NCBI GenBank assembly: GCA_963792075.1
Contig: CAWBUW010000012.1
Location: 1,612,001 to 1,676,000 of the forward strand
Direction: 5' to 3'
From: CAWBUW01 sp963792075
GTDB lineage: Bacteria; Chloroflexota; Anaerolineae; Anaerolineales; UBA4823
DNA: 64,000 bases
The notes under the pieces were generated by a model. The model saw only the letters and a program-made list of their open reading frames with translations. It ran no database searches and was not told the origin of the DNA. Positions 17,708-26,943 of this stretch are shown here, in pieces. A program made the translations under genes and the position numbers. The first letter of the stretch is position 1, and every line of letters starts with the position of its first letter.

Positions 17708-18883
17708 TTAGCCAGACCCTGGCAGCAGAGGCGGCGGCAAGGTCAGGACCGGACGCGGCACATCGAGCCGGGTCGTTTGCAAAGCTGCCCGGACCGATTC
17801 AAAATAAATCATATAACCCTGGTCGGTGGGATGGACCCCATCGACGGTCAGGTCTTTCCAGGTGGTCCGGCCTGCTGCAATCTCTTGCCAGAGCGCCAGG
17901 CCGGCGTGAATGGCCGGAATCGCATAGTGCTGGGCCACGCGATCGTGCCACTGCTCTGCCAGCGGCGTCTCCCCCCGCTCGTAAGCGGCCGACAGCTCGC
18001 GGGTGGTAGTGTAAACAAAAAAGATGCGGGTGGTAGGGCGATTTGCGAGGATCATGCGGACGATGCCTTCCATTGCCTGCATAGAGACCGTTTCTGTCAG
18101 GGAAGAGTCGTTCACGGCAAACTCGATAAACACCAGATCGGGCTCGTGCTGCAGCACTTCTTCCTGGTAACGCAGCACGCCCACGTCTGAGCCGGTGCCG
18201 GGCACACTGGAATTAATCGAGACAACTTCATTTTCAGGATATCGGTCTTGCAGCCAGGCCGAAGTCAGAGCGCGCCAGGAAGTTCGTTCTGGGTCCGAAG
18301 CGCCATCGCCTTCAGTGATCGAGCCGCCTAAATAGGCTACCACGAAAGGTGGCTTGGGCTGGTTTTGAGCGGCAAGTGCCGCATCTCGGTTAGCTGAAAC
18401 AAGCGTTACCGCCTGCCAGAGCAATGCCCCCGCCACAATGCAGACCAGCAGGCGGCGTGCGGGCTGCCCCGGCCACGCGGCCCACAGAAACAAAGCGCCC
18501 AACAAAACAATATGGCCCCACAGCCAGAGATGAGGGACAAACCGCTGGATCAGCGCAGCATCCGGCAACAGCCGGTACAGTGGGTACAGTGCCGCCAGCG
18601 CCAAAAGCGCCACCCAATTCCACCTTTTTCGCTCAGCCAGACTCCCGGCTGCGCTTCTTGCCAGCCCCAACAGCCGTTTACCCTGGCTGGAAAAACTCAG
18701 CATAAACAAAACGACCCACAGCGCAGCTTCCAGGCCATACAGAGCCGGCCGGAACAGGCCGCGCAAAGTCCACGCCTGGGCGCTGCGTGCAATTTGCTCC
18801 CCAAGCGCTTGCAGGTTCAGGGCTACCAGCAGCAATAACACCCCGCGAGCAAAAGAGAGCGGTAAGGAACGGTCAACTTCCAT
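17708..18883 (-). CDS. Membrane-anchored SGNH/GDSL hydrolase
   Basis: A 391-residue protein with about five hydrophobic helices in the first 170 residues and an SGNH hydrolase domain after. Block I is YLGGSITEGDG (nucleophile Ser). The Gly/Asn oxyanion elements follow, with FIEFAVNDSS for block III and the catalytic Asp/His in VDGVHPTDQGY. Such enzymes remove acyl groups from polysaccharides or lipids outside the membrane. It stands alone between palindrome-rich spacers. Confidence 0.85.
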   Translation of the reverse strand: MEVDRSLPLSFARGVLLLLVALNLQALGEQIARSAQAWTLRGLFRPALYGLEAALWVVLFMLSFSSQGKRLLGLARSAAGSLAERKRWNWVALLALAALYPLYRLLPDAALIQRFVPHLWLWGHIVLLGALFLWAAWPGQPARRLLVCIVAGALLWQAVTLVSANRDAALAAQNQPKPPFVVAYLGGSITEGDGASDPERTSWRALTSAWLQDRYPENEVVSINSSVPGTGSDVGVLRYQEEVLQHEPDLVFIEFAVNDSSLTETVSMQAMEGIVRMILANRPTTRIFFVYTTTRELSAAYERGETPLAEQWHDRVAQHYAIPAIHAGLALWQEIAAGRTTWKDLTVDGVHPTDQGYMIYFESVRAALQTTRLDVPRPVLTLPPPLLPGSG

Positions 18884-19099
18884 CGGTTAGGTTGAGAAGC
18901 GCCAACTCAACAAAAAGGGGTTGCTCATGTATACCGATTCTAGCACAACCCCATTTTACGTAGGGTATAGACACCGGCGAGAATGTACCCCACTTCAGCG
19001 GTTATGCTGTCGGCGCCCGGCACCTGGTCGATCAGCTCACACAGGCGAAGCCATCCCCACCCCCTGCCCCCGCCCCGCTGGCGGGGGAATAAGAGGATT

Positions 19100-19139
19100 C
19101 TGGGGTATGTGCGGGCGTTTTTGCCCGCACATACCCCAG
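19100..19139. repeat. Perfect 17-bp hairpin
   Basis: Arms 19100-19116 and 19123-19139 (CTGGGGTATGTGCGGGC and its complement), 6-base loop. Same base and GC-rich apex style as the other hairpins of the window. Confidence 0.7.
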
Positions 19140-19202
19140 CCCCCGACTTTAAGAAAGGCGTGTTGGGACTGCTAAATTCTTGCTATATTTGTGAATATAT
19201 CG
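19134..19202 (+). repeat. Diverged 70-bp repeat, copy 2
   Basis: Aligns with 7381-7450, most strongly in the last 20 bases. Here it leads to no gene. Confidence 0.45.
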
Positions 19203-19278
19203 AAGCGATTAAATTTTACGTGGAAAGGCTGGGCTAACCCGCCGCGACCTGGAACCCTACATTAGTACCTCTTTAAAC

Positions 19279-19321
19279 CAGAAAGAGTATTCCGGTACTT
19301 CACGCCGGAATACTCTTTCTG
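19279..19321. terminator. Terminator-like 17-bp hairpin after the act operon
   Basis: Arms 19279-19295 and 19305-19321 are exact complements with a 9-base loop, located 18 bases past the stop codon of the last cytochrome gene on the minus strand. Confidence 0.7.
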
Positions 19322-19339
19322 TCTCAGTGGTTCTGTTGA

Positions 19340-19819
19340 CTACTTGTTCAAGCTGATGATATAAGCGATGACGTCTGCGATTTGCTGCGACGTCAGAATC
19401 TTTTTGTCGCCATAGGCATCCATGAGCTTGGCCGGGTTGTCACCTTCAGGGGTGGAGCCATGCTCGATGAACAGGTCGATATTGGTGGCAAAGGTCTTGT
19501 TGTCTTTGCTGACCAACGTTTCGTCAATCGGGTTCAAGCTCGGCACGGTGCCATCGTCCGAGCCAGGGTTCTCTATGCCCACTTTACCCTGCTCGCCATG
19601 GCACTTGGTACAGTTATCGGTATAGACAACCAGGCCGGCGGTGGCATCGCCGGTCAGGTTCACCGCATCTCCCGGGCCGCCCGGGTTCGAGGGTTGAGCG
19701 GCTTCACCTGCCGCAGATTCGGATGGGGCGGCTGTCTTGGCCGCACTACAGGCGCCCAGGGAAAGCGAAAGCACCAGGATGGTTAATAAGCTAAGGATTT
19801 TGACAAGTTTTCCAGACAT
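19340..19819 (-). CDS. Monohaem cytochrome c lipoprotein
   Basis: A 159-residue protein with a lipoprotein signal (lipobox SLGAC near residue 24), an Ala/Pro/Gly linker and one haem c site, CTKCH (near residue 71). The end (IADVIAYIISLNK) is the usual last helix of class I cytochromes c; an axial Met may be in the KLMDAY segment. It is the distal gene of the complex III cluster and likely carries electrons from that complex to a terminal oxidase or other acceptor. A separate promoter is possible because a 187-base spacer with a palindromic element precedes it. Confidence 0.85.
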   Translation of the reverse strand: MSGKLVKILSLLTILVLSLSLGACSAAKTAAPSESAAGEAAQPSNPGGPGDAVNLTGDATAGLVVYTDNCTKCHGEQGKVGIENPGSDDGTVPSLNPIDETLVSKDNKTFATNIDLFIEHGSTPEGDNPAKLMDAYGDKKILTSQQIADVIAYIISLNK

Positions 19820-19897
19820 TTTTTCTCCTTTTTTATTCCAGGATTGTAATTCGGGGTTGAAACAAATATCCCAATTTTCACAAACAAAGGTGATTTT

Positions 19898-19924
19898 ACC
19901 ACAAATTTCAGTTCATTTTGTGGT
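19898..19924. promoter_or_regulatory. Small inverted repeat upstream of the cytochrome lipoprotein gene
   Basis: ACCACAAA (19898-19905) and TTTGTGGT (19917-19924) are exact complements 11 bases apart, about 80 bases before the gene start on the minus strand. This could be an operator. Confidence 0.3.
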
Positions 19925-19926
19925 TC

Positions 19927-20005
19927 ATTGGGAGTTGCCGTGACAAAGGGCAGATGTGGGGGTACCCCCACATAACCGCCCTACCACGGCGATTCCCAGA
20001 GAGCC
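19927..20005. repeat. Compound palindromic element, copy 1
   Basis: Outer flanks ATTGGGAGTTGCCGTG and CGATTCCCAGAGAGCC enclose GACAAAGGGCAGATG..., a perfect 20-bp palindrome (19954-19973), and ...CATAACCGCCCTACCA. The same flanks and the same inner arms occur at 42288-42391, but there the inner arms are swapped (inverted). It separates the two distal cytochrome genes. Confidence 0.75.
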
Positions 20006-20006
20006 T

Positions 20007-20594
20007 TCATTTTGAGGTCCCGGCATAAACTACCGGCCCGCTGAGACTCATCTCAGCCGGGCGGCCCGGGGGCATCAGGGCTTTGTTGAGCACATCATAC
20101 AGATCGGCCTTTTGCCAATCCCCGCCCCCCAGGATGTCATCGCCTTTCTCATCCGCTGAGGCGCGGCCGGTGCCAGCCATAATCCCGGCAAAGCTGCTCA
20201 AATCCATCCTGGCATATGAGATTTGCACATCTGGCCCGTGACAGGTGCGGCAGGATAAGGAACCCGGAAACCACAAATTGGCCTGGGTGAACAATGGGGC
20301 GACGTCGGCCTGGTAGGTGCCCTGGCACGCCTTACCGCTGATGTCATTGAAGGCAAAGGCATCCGTTTCGGGCGATTTCGCATTGACCCAGGCTCCGAGC
20401 AGGTCTACCGCATGCACGCGGCAGCTATCCGGCGCTGGCGCCGGCAGGTCAGCCAGGCTGGCCTGAGAGGCCTCAACGGGGGTGTAGCCGCTCAGGTCGG
20501 GCTGGGCTGGCCCGGTTACGCTCTGCTCCGAACACACGCTGGCCAGCAGGCCGAGCAGCAGGAGCGCCATCACGAACATCATTTTTGCTGTCAT
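20007..20594 (-). CDS. Monohaem cytochrome c of the complex III operon
   Basis: Start taken at ATG 20594 because of the AAGGGGAG site; a longer frame begins at 20636. The product of 195 residues has a signal peptide with a probable lipobox (LLASVC near residue 18) and one haem site, CRTCH (near residue 99). The end is PPGRPAEMSLSGPVVYAG. The large N-terminal region before the haem site has two further Cys. It follows the ActE-like gene by 16 bases and is part of the operon. It is probably an accessory electron carrier or structural subunit on the outer face. Confidence 0.8.
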   Translation of the reverse strand: MTAKMMFVMALLLLGLLASVCSEQSVTGPAQPDLSGYTPVEASQASLADLPAPAPDSCRVHAVDLLGAWVNAKSPETDAFAFNDISGKACQGTYQADVAPLFTQANLWFPGSLSCRTCHGPDVQISYARMDLSSFAGIMAGTGRASADEKGDDILGGGDWQKADLYDVLNKALMPPGRPAEMSLSGPVVYAGTSK

Positions 20595-20610
20595 GATTTT
20601 TTCACTCCCC

Positions 20611-21135
20611 TTATTTCCCGACCAGGCTGCGCACATAATTCACCACGTCCCACCGCTCGGAGGCAGATAAATTCTCGCTTAGCGCAGGCATACCGCCTTT
20701 TGCTGTGCCGGGCTGGACGCCATGGGTGATGATCATGAACAGCTCGCCATCGCTGAGTCCGGTGACATTCACACCGGTCAAATCGGCTGGTTTTCTGACC
20801 AGCTTTTCGGCCACCGTGCCATCCCCCTTGCCTTTTGGGCCATGGCACAGGGCGCAGTTCACGCTATATAACAGTTCTCCCCGGCTGAGTGAAGCCGCGT
20901 CCACCGCCACCGGGTTCAGCGGCGAGCCTGCGCCGGGCACGTACGCTGCGCCCTCCACCGGCACGGATTGCGCCGGGATGGACAGCGGCTGCTCCATGGG
21001 CCGGAATGAAGGCTGGATCTCCATGAAACTGACCCATTCGATAGGGATCACCTGGTAGGTCACCAGCAGACCCAGGACCATCGGGATGACCAGGATCGCC
21101 AGAGTGATCAGAATGCGCTTCGATAATATGCTCAT
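20611..21135 (-). CDS. actE: ActE-like membrane-anchored cytochrome c
   Basis: Start at ATG 21135, which overlaps the actD stop (ATGA). The 174-residue product has one N-terminal membrane helix (RILITLAILVIPMVLGLLV) and one haem c site, CALCH (near residue 97). A probable Met ligand is in KGGMPALSENL and the last helix is RWDVVNYVRSLVG. In alternative complex III ActE is the monohaem subunit that passes electrons out of the complex. Confidence 0.85.
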   Translation of the reverse strand: MSILSKRILITLAILVIPMVLGLLVTYQVIPIEWVSFMEIQPSFRPMEQPLSIPAQSVPVEGAAYVPGAGSPLNPVAVDAASLSRGELLYSVNCALCHGPKGKGDGTVAEKLVRKPADLTGVNVTGLSDGELFMIITHGVQPGTAKGGMPALSENLSASERWDVVNYVRSLVGK

Positions 21136-21656
21136 TCTCCTGTCCCCTCCGTGCGGTGTACCCATTCTGCCCCCAGGCTCACCAGGGCTGCATGCGCCCG
21201 GGCGTGGATTTCGGCCGGGCAGGTGAATACCACGCCAATTTGCCCATCAGAAATTTCCGGGCGATAGTCCCTCGGGCCCAGGGATGGGAAGGCGCTTTCC
21301 CAGACGATGCCCAGGAAAGTGGCCAGCAAAAGCCCCAACATGCCGATCTCAAAGGTGAGCACCAGGGTGGTCGGGATGGGCTGGTAGGGCATGTTCCCCA
21401 CCCGGATGGGGTACTGCAGGGGCGTGGCTAAATTGAGCAGCAGGCTGATCACCACGCCGATAAAAAAGCCAACCGCCCCGATTTTGGGCACCTTCGTCCA
21501 ACTCATCGGCCGTCCCAGCATTTTGTCGGAGTAGGGGATGCTGGAGATGATGGTCATATCTGTGTCGTGAATGCCCAGCTCACGCAGTTTCTCGATGGCC
21601 TGGGTCGCCGGGTCTATTTCTTTGAATAAAGCCAGATGAACGGTCCCTTCAGACAT
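21132..21656 (-). CDS. actD: Alternative complex III subunit ActD (DUF3341)
   Basis: A 174-residue protein. The N-terminal domain resembles the DUF3341 start (ALFKEIDPATQAIEKLRELG), and two membrane helices follow (VGFFIGVVISLLLNLAT and TTLVLTFEIGMLGLLLATFLGIVW), joined by a loop with the conserved YPIRVGNMPYQPIPT. The C-terminal part ends with a second alpha/beta stretch. The gene lies between actC and actE, as in known act operons. Confidence 0.92.
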   Translation of the reverse strand: MSEGTVHLALFKEIDPATQAIEKLRELGIHDTDMTIISSIPYSDKMLGRPMSWTKVPKIGAVGFFIGVVISLLLNLATPLQYPIRVGNMPYQPIPTTLVLTFEIGMLGLLLATFLGIVWESAFPSLGPRDYRPEISDGQIGVVFTCPAEIHARAHAALVSLGAEWVHRTEGTGE

Positions 21657-21674
21657 TTTGCAGCCTCCTCCGGT

Positions 21675-23105
21675 TCATTCCACTTCGCTCACTGAGGTGA
21701 CTTCGGTCTTACCGATGCGTCGCAGCGAATGAGCAGTCTGGCCTTCATGCACTTCCCAGGCCGGGATCAGCGGGATGATACGGATTGCCAGGAAGTAAAG
21801 CAGTACGAACAGGCTCAGAGAGCCGATGCTGATGATCAGTTCGATGCGCGGTGCGTAATCCCCCCAGTCAAAGGGGAATCTGTTGCGTGAGATCATGCCT
21901 GGGACGATGATATACCGTTCGGTATACATCCCAACGTTGATCAAGAAACCGATGACAAACATAGCCCAGGGGGTGCGGCGGATCTTCTTGTTCCACAACA
22001 GCCCCCAGGGGACCAGGATGTTACAGGCCAGCATGAGGTACCATAACCAGGCCAGCGGACCTCGGGTGATGGCGTACCAGACATACTGGTCAGAGAGGTC
22101 GCCCCCGTACCAGGCCAGGATATATTCGTTGAAGTAAAAATAGGCCCAGGTGAAAGAGAAGATCAGCATCAGCTTGCCCAGGGCGTCGAAATGTTCCTCT
22201 CGAATAAAGTATTTCATATGGAGCATACCAACCCGTACCAGGGCGAGGATCATCACCACGGCTGAAACACCCGAGAAGATTGCGCCTACAATGAAGAAGG
22301 GCCCAAAGATTGTGGAGTGCCAGCCTGGAGTTTTGGTGACCGCGAAGTCCCAGGAGACGATGGTGTGCACTGAGAACATTACCGGGATGATCGCAAAGGC
22401 AAAGATTTGGATAGCCGTGCGCAGACGGTACCATTCGGATTCGGTGCCGCGCCAGCCAAGCGCCATGAGGTGGTATAGCTTACCTCTCCAACCGCTGGAG
22501 CGATCGCGCGCCATGGCCAAATCGGGGATCAGCGGCAGGTACAGGTATAAGGTGCTGCTCAACAGGTAGGTGGCAATCGCCAGCATATCCCAGACCAGCG
22601 GCGAGCGGAAGTTCGGCCACAACCAGCGCCCGTTGGGATAGGGGACCATCCAGTAAAATACCCACGGCCTTCCCAGGTGGATCAGCGGGTACATCCCTGC
22701 CGTCACCAGGCCGAAGGCTGTCATCAGCTCGGCGGCGCGGGTGAAGGGGCGGCGAAATTCAGCTTTGAAGACGCGCAAAATCGCTGAAACAAAAGTCCCC
22801 GCGTGGCTGATGCCAATCCAGAATACAAAATTGGCGATGAACATACCCCAATAGGTGGGCCGGCGGATGCCGGCTACCCCCATCCCTTGAGCGATCATAT
22901 AGCCCCAGGCGCCGAACAGGCAGACCGTTACCAAAAGCCCCAGGATGCCCACGATGGGCCAGTAATATTTTGTTGGAGTCAGCATCGACTCCATCACCAT
23001 CCGGTTCATCTCCTCGCGCGGGCGGGGGTCGAGCATCAGGTGCTCTTGGGGATCTTCTGCCTCATCATTCGTGGTATGCGGAATGGGTAGCGATCTGGCA
23101 GTCAT
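21675..23105 (-). CDS. actC: Alternative complex III quinol-binding subunit ActC (NrfD family)
   Basis: A 476-residue NrfD-like protein with about ten membrane helices and a good GGAGG site. The typical ActC sequence WMVPYPNGRWLWPNF is near residue 152, and SVHTIVSWDFAVTKTPGWH is in the second half. ActC binds quinol on the outer side of the membrane and feeds electrons into the iron-sulfur and haem subunits. It lies 60 bases downstream of the ferredoxin-like gene. Confidence 0.95.
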   Translation of the reverse strand: MTARSLPIPHTTNDEAEDPQEHLMLDPRPREEMNRMVMESMLTPTKYYWPIVGILGLLVTVCLFGAWGYMIAQGMGVAGIRRPTYWGMFIANFVFWIGISHAGTFVSAILRVFKAEFRRPFTRAAELMTAFGLVTAGMYPLIHLGRPWVFYWMVPYPNGRWLWPNFRSPLVWDMLAIATYLLSSTLYLYLPLIPDLAMARDRSSGWRGKLYHLMALGWRGTESEWYRLRTAIQIFAFAIIPVMFSVHTIVSWDFAVTKTPGWHSTIFGPFFIVGAIFSGVSAVVMILALVRVGMLHMKYFIREEHFDALGKLMLIFSFTWAYFYFNEYILAWYGGDLSDQYVWYAITRGPLAWLWYLMLACNILVPWGLLWNKKIRRTPWAMFVIGFLINVGMYTERYIIVPGMISRNRFPFDWGDYAPRIELIISIGSLSLFVLLYFLAIRIIPLIPAWEVHEGQTAHSLRRIGKTEVTSVSEVE

Positions 23106-23164
23106 GGCCTATGCCTCCATTCTAAAAGACGCTTCCAACACAGGGGGCTCATCGTTGCATCCTT

Positions 23165-23881
23165 TCAGCGCTTCGAACCGCGCTCGGCTCTCAAGTAGAT
23201 CACGCGGGGCTCGGTGCCCAGCTCTTCGAGAAGCAGGCGTTGGGCGCGGGCGTTCAACGCCAGGTGGCTCACGTCGCTGTTTGGGTCAGACAGCAGGCCA
23301 AATACAATCGCTTCGGATGGGCAGGCCTGGGCGCAGGCGGTCTCCACATCTCCATCTTTCACCGGTACACCCTCCAGGGTAGCTTTTTCTTCGGCTCGCC
23401 GGATGCGCTGGAGGCAAAAGGTGCATTTTTCCATGATGCCCCGGCGGCGCACGGTCACGTCTGGGTTGAACTGGGCATTCAATGGCTCGGGCATATCTTT
23501 GGCATAATCGAACCAGTTGAACTGGCGTACGATATACGGGCAGTTGTTACCGCAGTACCGTGTGCCGATGCAGCGGTTGTAGACCTGGATGTTCAGTTGC
23601 TCTTCTTCGCTGTGGTAGCTGGCGAAAACCGGACAGACTGGCTCGCAGGGGGCCACGCCGCACTGCTGGCACATGATCGGGATAAAACGGGCGATCAGGT
23701 TGGGATATTCCCCTTCCCAGTAACGCTCGATGCGGATCCACTGCATGGAGCGCCCATAGCCGGCATCGTCTTCGCCGACATAGGGGACGTTATTTTCCAT
23801 CGAACAGGCCGTTACGCAAGCAGTGCAGCCGTTGCAGCGGTCGAGGTCAATCACCATTCCCCATTTCGCGTTTTCTGCCAT
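23165..23881 (-). CDS. actB2: Alternative complex III iron-sulfur subunit (ActB C-terminal type)
   Basis: A 238-residue four-cluster ferredoxin; ATG 23881 is chosen for its AGGAG site. Cysteine groups are visible in order: CNGCTACVTAC, CQQCGVAPCEPVC, CIGTRYCGNNC (the three-Cys group typical of ActB and NrfC-like proteins) and CTFC...ACAQAC. In many organisms this domain is fused to the molybdopterin-like domain as one ActB; here it is a separate gene directly downstream. Confidence 0.93.
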   Translation of the reverse strand: MAENAKWGMVIDLDRCNGCTACVTACSMENNVPYVGEDDAGYGRSMQWIRIERYWEGEYPNLIARFIPIMCQQCGVAPCEPVCPVFASYHSEEEQLNIQVYNRCIGTRYCGNNCPYIVRQFNWFDYAKDMPEPLNAQFNPDVTVRRRGIMEKCTFCLQRIRRAEEKATLEGVPVKDGDVETACAQACPSEAIVFGLLSDPNSDVSHLALNARAQRLLLEELGTEPRVIYLRAERGSKR

Positions 23882-23927
23882 AAGCAAGCTCCTACACTAC
23901 CAAGCGAAATCAATTTTCGGATAGATT

Positions 23928-26134
23928 CTAAGGCCGTCCACTGAACAGGCTTTGCGAGTTATAGATGCCTTCTTCACTTTCGTAACGGGCCAAAGAACGT
24001 GTTTTACCCGTAAGCGTGAGGTTGGCCCGGGTGGCCATGAAAGCCAGGTTGCCAGCTTCGTTTTGGTCGCCAGGGATAATCGTCAAAGGATTGGCGCCGC
24101 GCCCTCCCGCATAGCGGCCAAAGGCGCTGTGCCCCTGTCCCAGCGGGATGGCGATTACCTCAGGATGGATCCCAGGATAGAGGTAGACGCTACACTCGAT
24201 CTCGCCGCTTGGGGTCGAAACCTTGACCAAATCCCCGTTCTTTACGCCCAATTTGGCGCCGGTTTGGGTATTGATCTCTACCCACGAATTCCACATCACC
24301 GTGGTCATGGGGTCAGGTGATTCTTGCACCACGGGCCGGTTGGCGGCGCTGCCATCCCCAAGGTTCGGGCTGGGAAAGGCCAACAGGTAATATGGATAGG
24401 TTGAAGCATCTCCGGCAAATTGAGCGCCGGTCCCACTGAGCGGAGCATCGAAGCTGAAGGTCGTGCCGGGTACGCCGGTTTGCACTTTCTCCGGCCACCA
24501 GCCACCCTGCTGCAGCCAGAGGGTCCAGAAAGCCTGGGGAGTGGGGGCCGTATACAGGCCGCCTTCGCCCGCCAATGGGCTGATGGCCTGCTGCAGGAAA
24601 TCCACGATATCGGTGTATGGCACGGCCGCTGCCAGGCTGCCGCCGATCGCTTGCGCTGCGGACAGCAGCACATCCGCGGTCGCCTGCGTCTGGTACAGGG
24701 GTACCACAACTGGCTGCAAACCAGAGAGCACCGGGCGGTCGCTTCCGATGTAGACCCGTTGGTAGCCCCAGGATTCCAGGGGCGTATGGTCTGGCAGTAC
24801 GTAATCGGCCTGCAGAGAGGTTTCGTCCGGGAAGGAAGCAAAAGAGATCACCCGCGGCACAGATTTGAGCGCCTCGGCAAAACCGATGGCCTGCGGGAGA
24901 TCGTACAGCGGGTTAGCGCCGTGGATAAACAATACTTTGAGCGTGCCGTTCTTCATTTGATCGATCAGCCGGCTGACCTCGGCCAGCGAGCCGCTCCCCG
25001 CAGAGGCGAAGACAGGAACAGGCACTTCGGCCGCGAAAGAGATCCCGCCCTCCTTGCCCTGGTTGCCTGCTAACAGGTTTAGAGCGAGGATCGCTTCAGC
25101 GGCTGCCTGCCCGTTGGATGTGCCGCAGGCAGGTCCGCCAGGGATTGCCAACGGGCGAGGCGAATTGGCAAACAACCGCGCCAGGCGCTGCAGGTCATTT
25201 TCGGGCACACCGCAGGCTTTTGCGGCCTCACGAATATCTACATCCTTGAAAGATGCTGGTGCACTGCCCGTTTTGGCTTCGGCTACCAGCCGGCCCAGGG
25301 CTTGCGCCAAAATCAGCTCGCTCCCTGGCGCGATCGGGTACCACTCGTCTGCATTGGCAGCGGTCTGGCTCATGCGCGACTCGAACTGGACCAGATAGCC
25401 GCGTTGTCCCGTGTATCCCTGGCGCATCAATCCGTATTTGTAGGCATAGGACACAGGCGAAAGCCAGGTTTCGACAAAATTAGCCCCGAACGAGAACAAC
25501 ATTTCTGTCCTCTCCAGGTCAAAAGTTGGGATCTTAGATAGGCCGTACAACTTCTGCGCTGCTTTGGCCAGGGTGGCGCGGGCTTCGAACTCGCCCAAAG
25601 TGCCATAGTGCGCCACATTCGCCCCGCCAAGGGCTGTTGAGATCGCCTGCACCAGGTCATACAGATGGTCCGGAAACAGGCCTAACAAAAAGCCGATCTG
25701 GTTGGCAGGTGTGTTTTGCAGGGCGTCCTTGACCACACCCAACGCCTCCTCCCAGGAGATGGCATCATATTTTCCTGAGCCGCGTTGGGCCTGTTTTCCG
25801 GGATTTTGGATGCGGTCCGGGTTATACAACCCTTGCAGGGTAGCCTGGCCGCGGGTGCAGGTGCCGCCGTGATTCACCGGATGGCTTGAGTTGCCGTCTG
25901 CTTTGTGAGCACGCCCCTCCATCGTTTTGATGATCAACCCACAGCCCGCCGAGCACTCGCCGCAGGTGGTGGCGAAATAGAGGCTTTTTCCGGTCAGCGC
26001 ATATTCTGGCATATGGGTGTATGGCTGGCGGGTGACGTAGCGTGAAACCGGTCCACAGCCGGTCAGGACTACCATAACGCTGCCGCCCGCTGCCGCCAGT
26101 TTTAAAAGTCGCGTCGTGAAAGTAAATCAGTCAT
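23928..26134 (-). CDS. actB1: Alternative complex III large subunit (ActB N-terminal, molybdopterin-oxidoreductase-like), frameshift in Tat signal
   Basis: The long frame starts at an internal ATG (26075), but the natural start is ATG 26134. From there it reads MTDLLSRRDF, then a stop. Adding one T to the run of four T (26100-26104 region, minus strand) restores LKLAAAGGSVMVVLTGC, a complete twin-arginine signal. The mature part has a CGECSAGC cluster motif and GGTCTRGQATLQGLYNPDRIQ. It has no molybdenum cofactor ligand that I can point to, as is usual for ActB. As written the export signal would be lost, so a sequence error is more likely than loss of function in an otherwise intact operon. 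Confidence 0.88.
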
Positions 26135-26159
26135 CGTCTAATCCTTTTCCTGGCTGGTT

Positions 26160-26705
26160 CTATTTATGGCAGGTCGCACAATCCGATAGTTTGGCAAACT
26201 GTTCTGGAGCCATTTTTTGATGGCAGTCGAGGCACCAGCCCATACTCATGGCGGGCTGCGGTTGAGCCGTGGTCATGTTACCTACATCCCCGTGGCAGGT
26301 AGTACAGGCGATAGCAGCCCGAATATGGGGCTGGTGGCTGAAATAAACAAAATCAGGCATCATTGCCACGGGCACCCAATTGATCGTGGTGTGATTTTTG
26401 ACGTACTCGTCCCACTGCTGCTCGAGCGGGGTTTCTGCCTTGATATTGTTGTGGCAGCCCTGGCATTTTTCTAAGGTTGGCAAACCGGCAGAGCTGCTGC
26501 GATAAGCCCCCGCATGGCAGTAAACACAGGCAATGCCTTGGGCAACATGGATGGTATGCGAATAAGGGAAAGGTTGGGCCGGTGCGGCCTGGGTCACCGC
26601 AATACCCGCTGCTGCCACAATAAACAAAACGATCACCACGCTTGCCGCGATAATCCACTTCCCCCGATTGGATAGCAGCATAAACCGGTTCTTCGTCTTT
26701 ACCAT
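26160..26705 (-). CDS. actA: Alternative complex III pentahaem cytochrome c ActA
   Basis: Start taken at ATG 26705 with a GGGGAGG site; the 181-residue product has one N-terminal membrane anchor (IIAASVVIVLFIVAAAGIAV). Five haem c motifs are present: CVYCH, CQGCH, CTTCH, CLDCH and CATCH. Family features such as FPYSHTIHVAQGI and a second PHIRAAIAC segment are there. It is the first gene of the operon and its product accepts electrons in the periplasmic head of the complex. Confidence 0.93.
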   Translation of the reverse strand: MVKTKNRFMLLSNRGKWIIAASVVIVLFIVAAAGIAVTQAAPAQPFPYSHTIHVAQGIACVYCHAGAYRSSSAGLPTLEKCQGCHNNIKAETPLEQQWDEYVKNHTTINWVPVAMMPDFVYFSHQPHIRAAIACTTCHGDVGNMTTAQPQPAMSMGWCLDCHQKMAPEQFAKLSDCATCHK

Positions 26706-26802
26706 GCGAGCCTCCCCACAAGTAGCGACAGGATTAGGCCAATATCTTAAAATCATTATACATCCCATTCTTGATTATCGAACTCACTGAAGTTGTTTAT
26801 GT

Positions 26803-26841
26803 GGTGTTTTGTGCGGTAGCTTCGTTATCGCACAAAACACC
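26803..26841. promoter_or_regulatory. Inverted repeat in the act promoter region
   Basis: GGTGTTTTGTGCG (26803-26815) is exactly mirrored at 26829-26841 with 13 bases between. AT-rich sequence (26850-26885) follows. It lies between actA and the divergent Rieske gene and could be an operator for either. Confidence 0.45.
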
Positions 26842-26896
26842 CATATCCCTATATTATACAATATGTTATAATTATATATACAAAACATTCATTTGG

Positions 26897-26943
26897 GGGG
26901 TGGGGCGCTGGGCGGGGCAAAGCCCCGCCCAGCGCCCCACCCC
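26897..26943. repeat. Perfect 22-bp GC-rich hairpin in the Rieske gene leader
   Basis: Arms 26897-26918 and 26922-26943 pair exactly with an AAA loop. The stem ends 25 bases before the start codon and about 10 bases before its ribosome site (GAAGGAG). Confidence 0.75.

Larger units (their letters stand above)
18884..19339. other. Palindrome-rich non-coding stretch
   Basis: No credible gene. It holds an 8-bp stem with G/C arms (19067-19074 and 19080-19087), a 17-bp hairpin (19100-19139), copy 2 of the 70-bp repeat and a terminator-like hairpin next to the cytochrome gene. Confidence 0.6.

Noticed and set aside
17562..19139. Series of inverted repeats considered as a CRISPR array
   Set aside because: The units are not identical to each other and lack regular spacers; they are independent hairpins.
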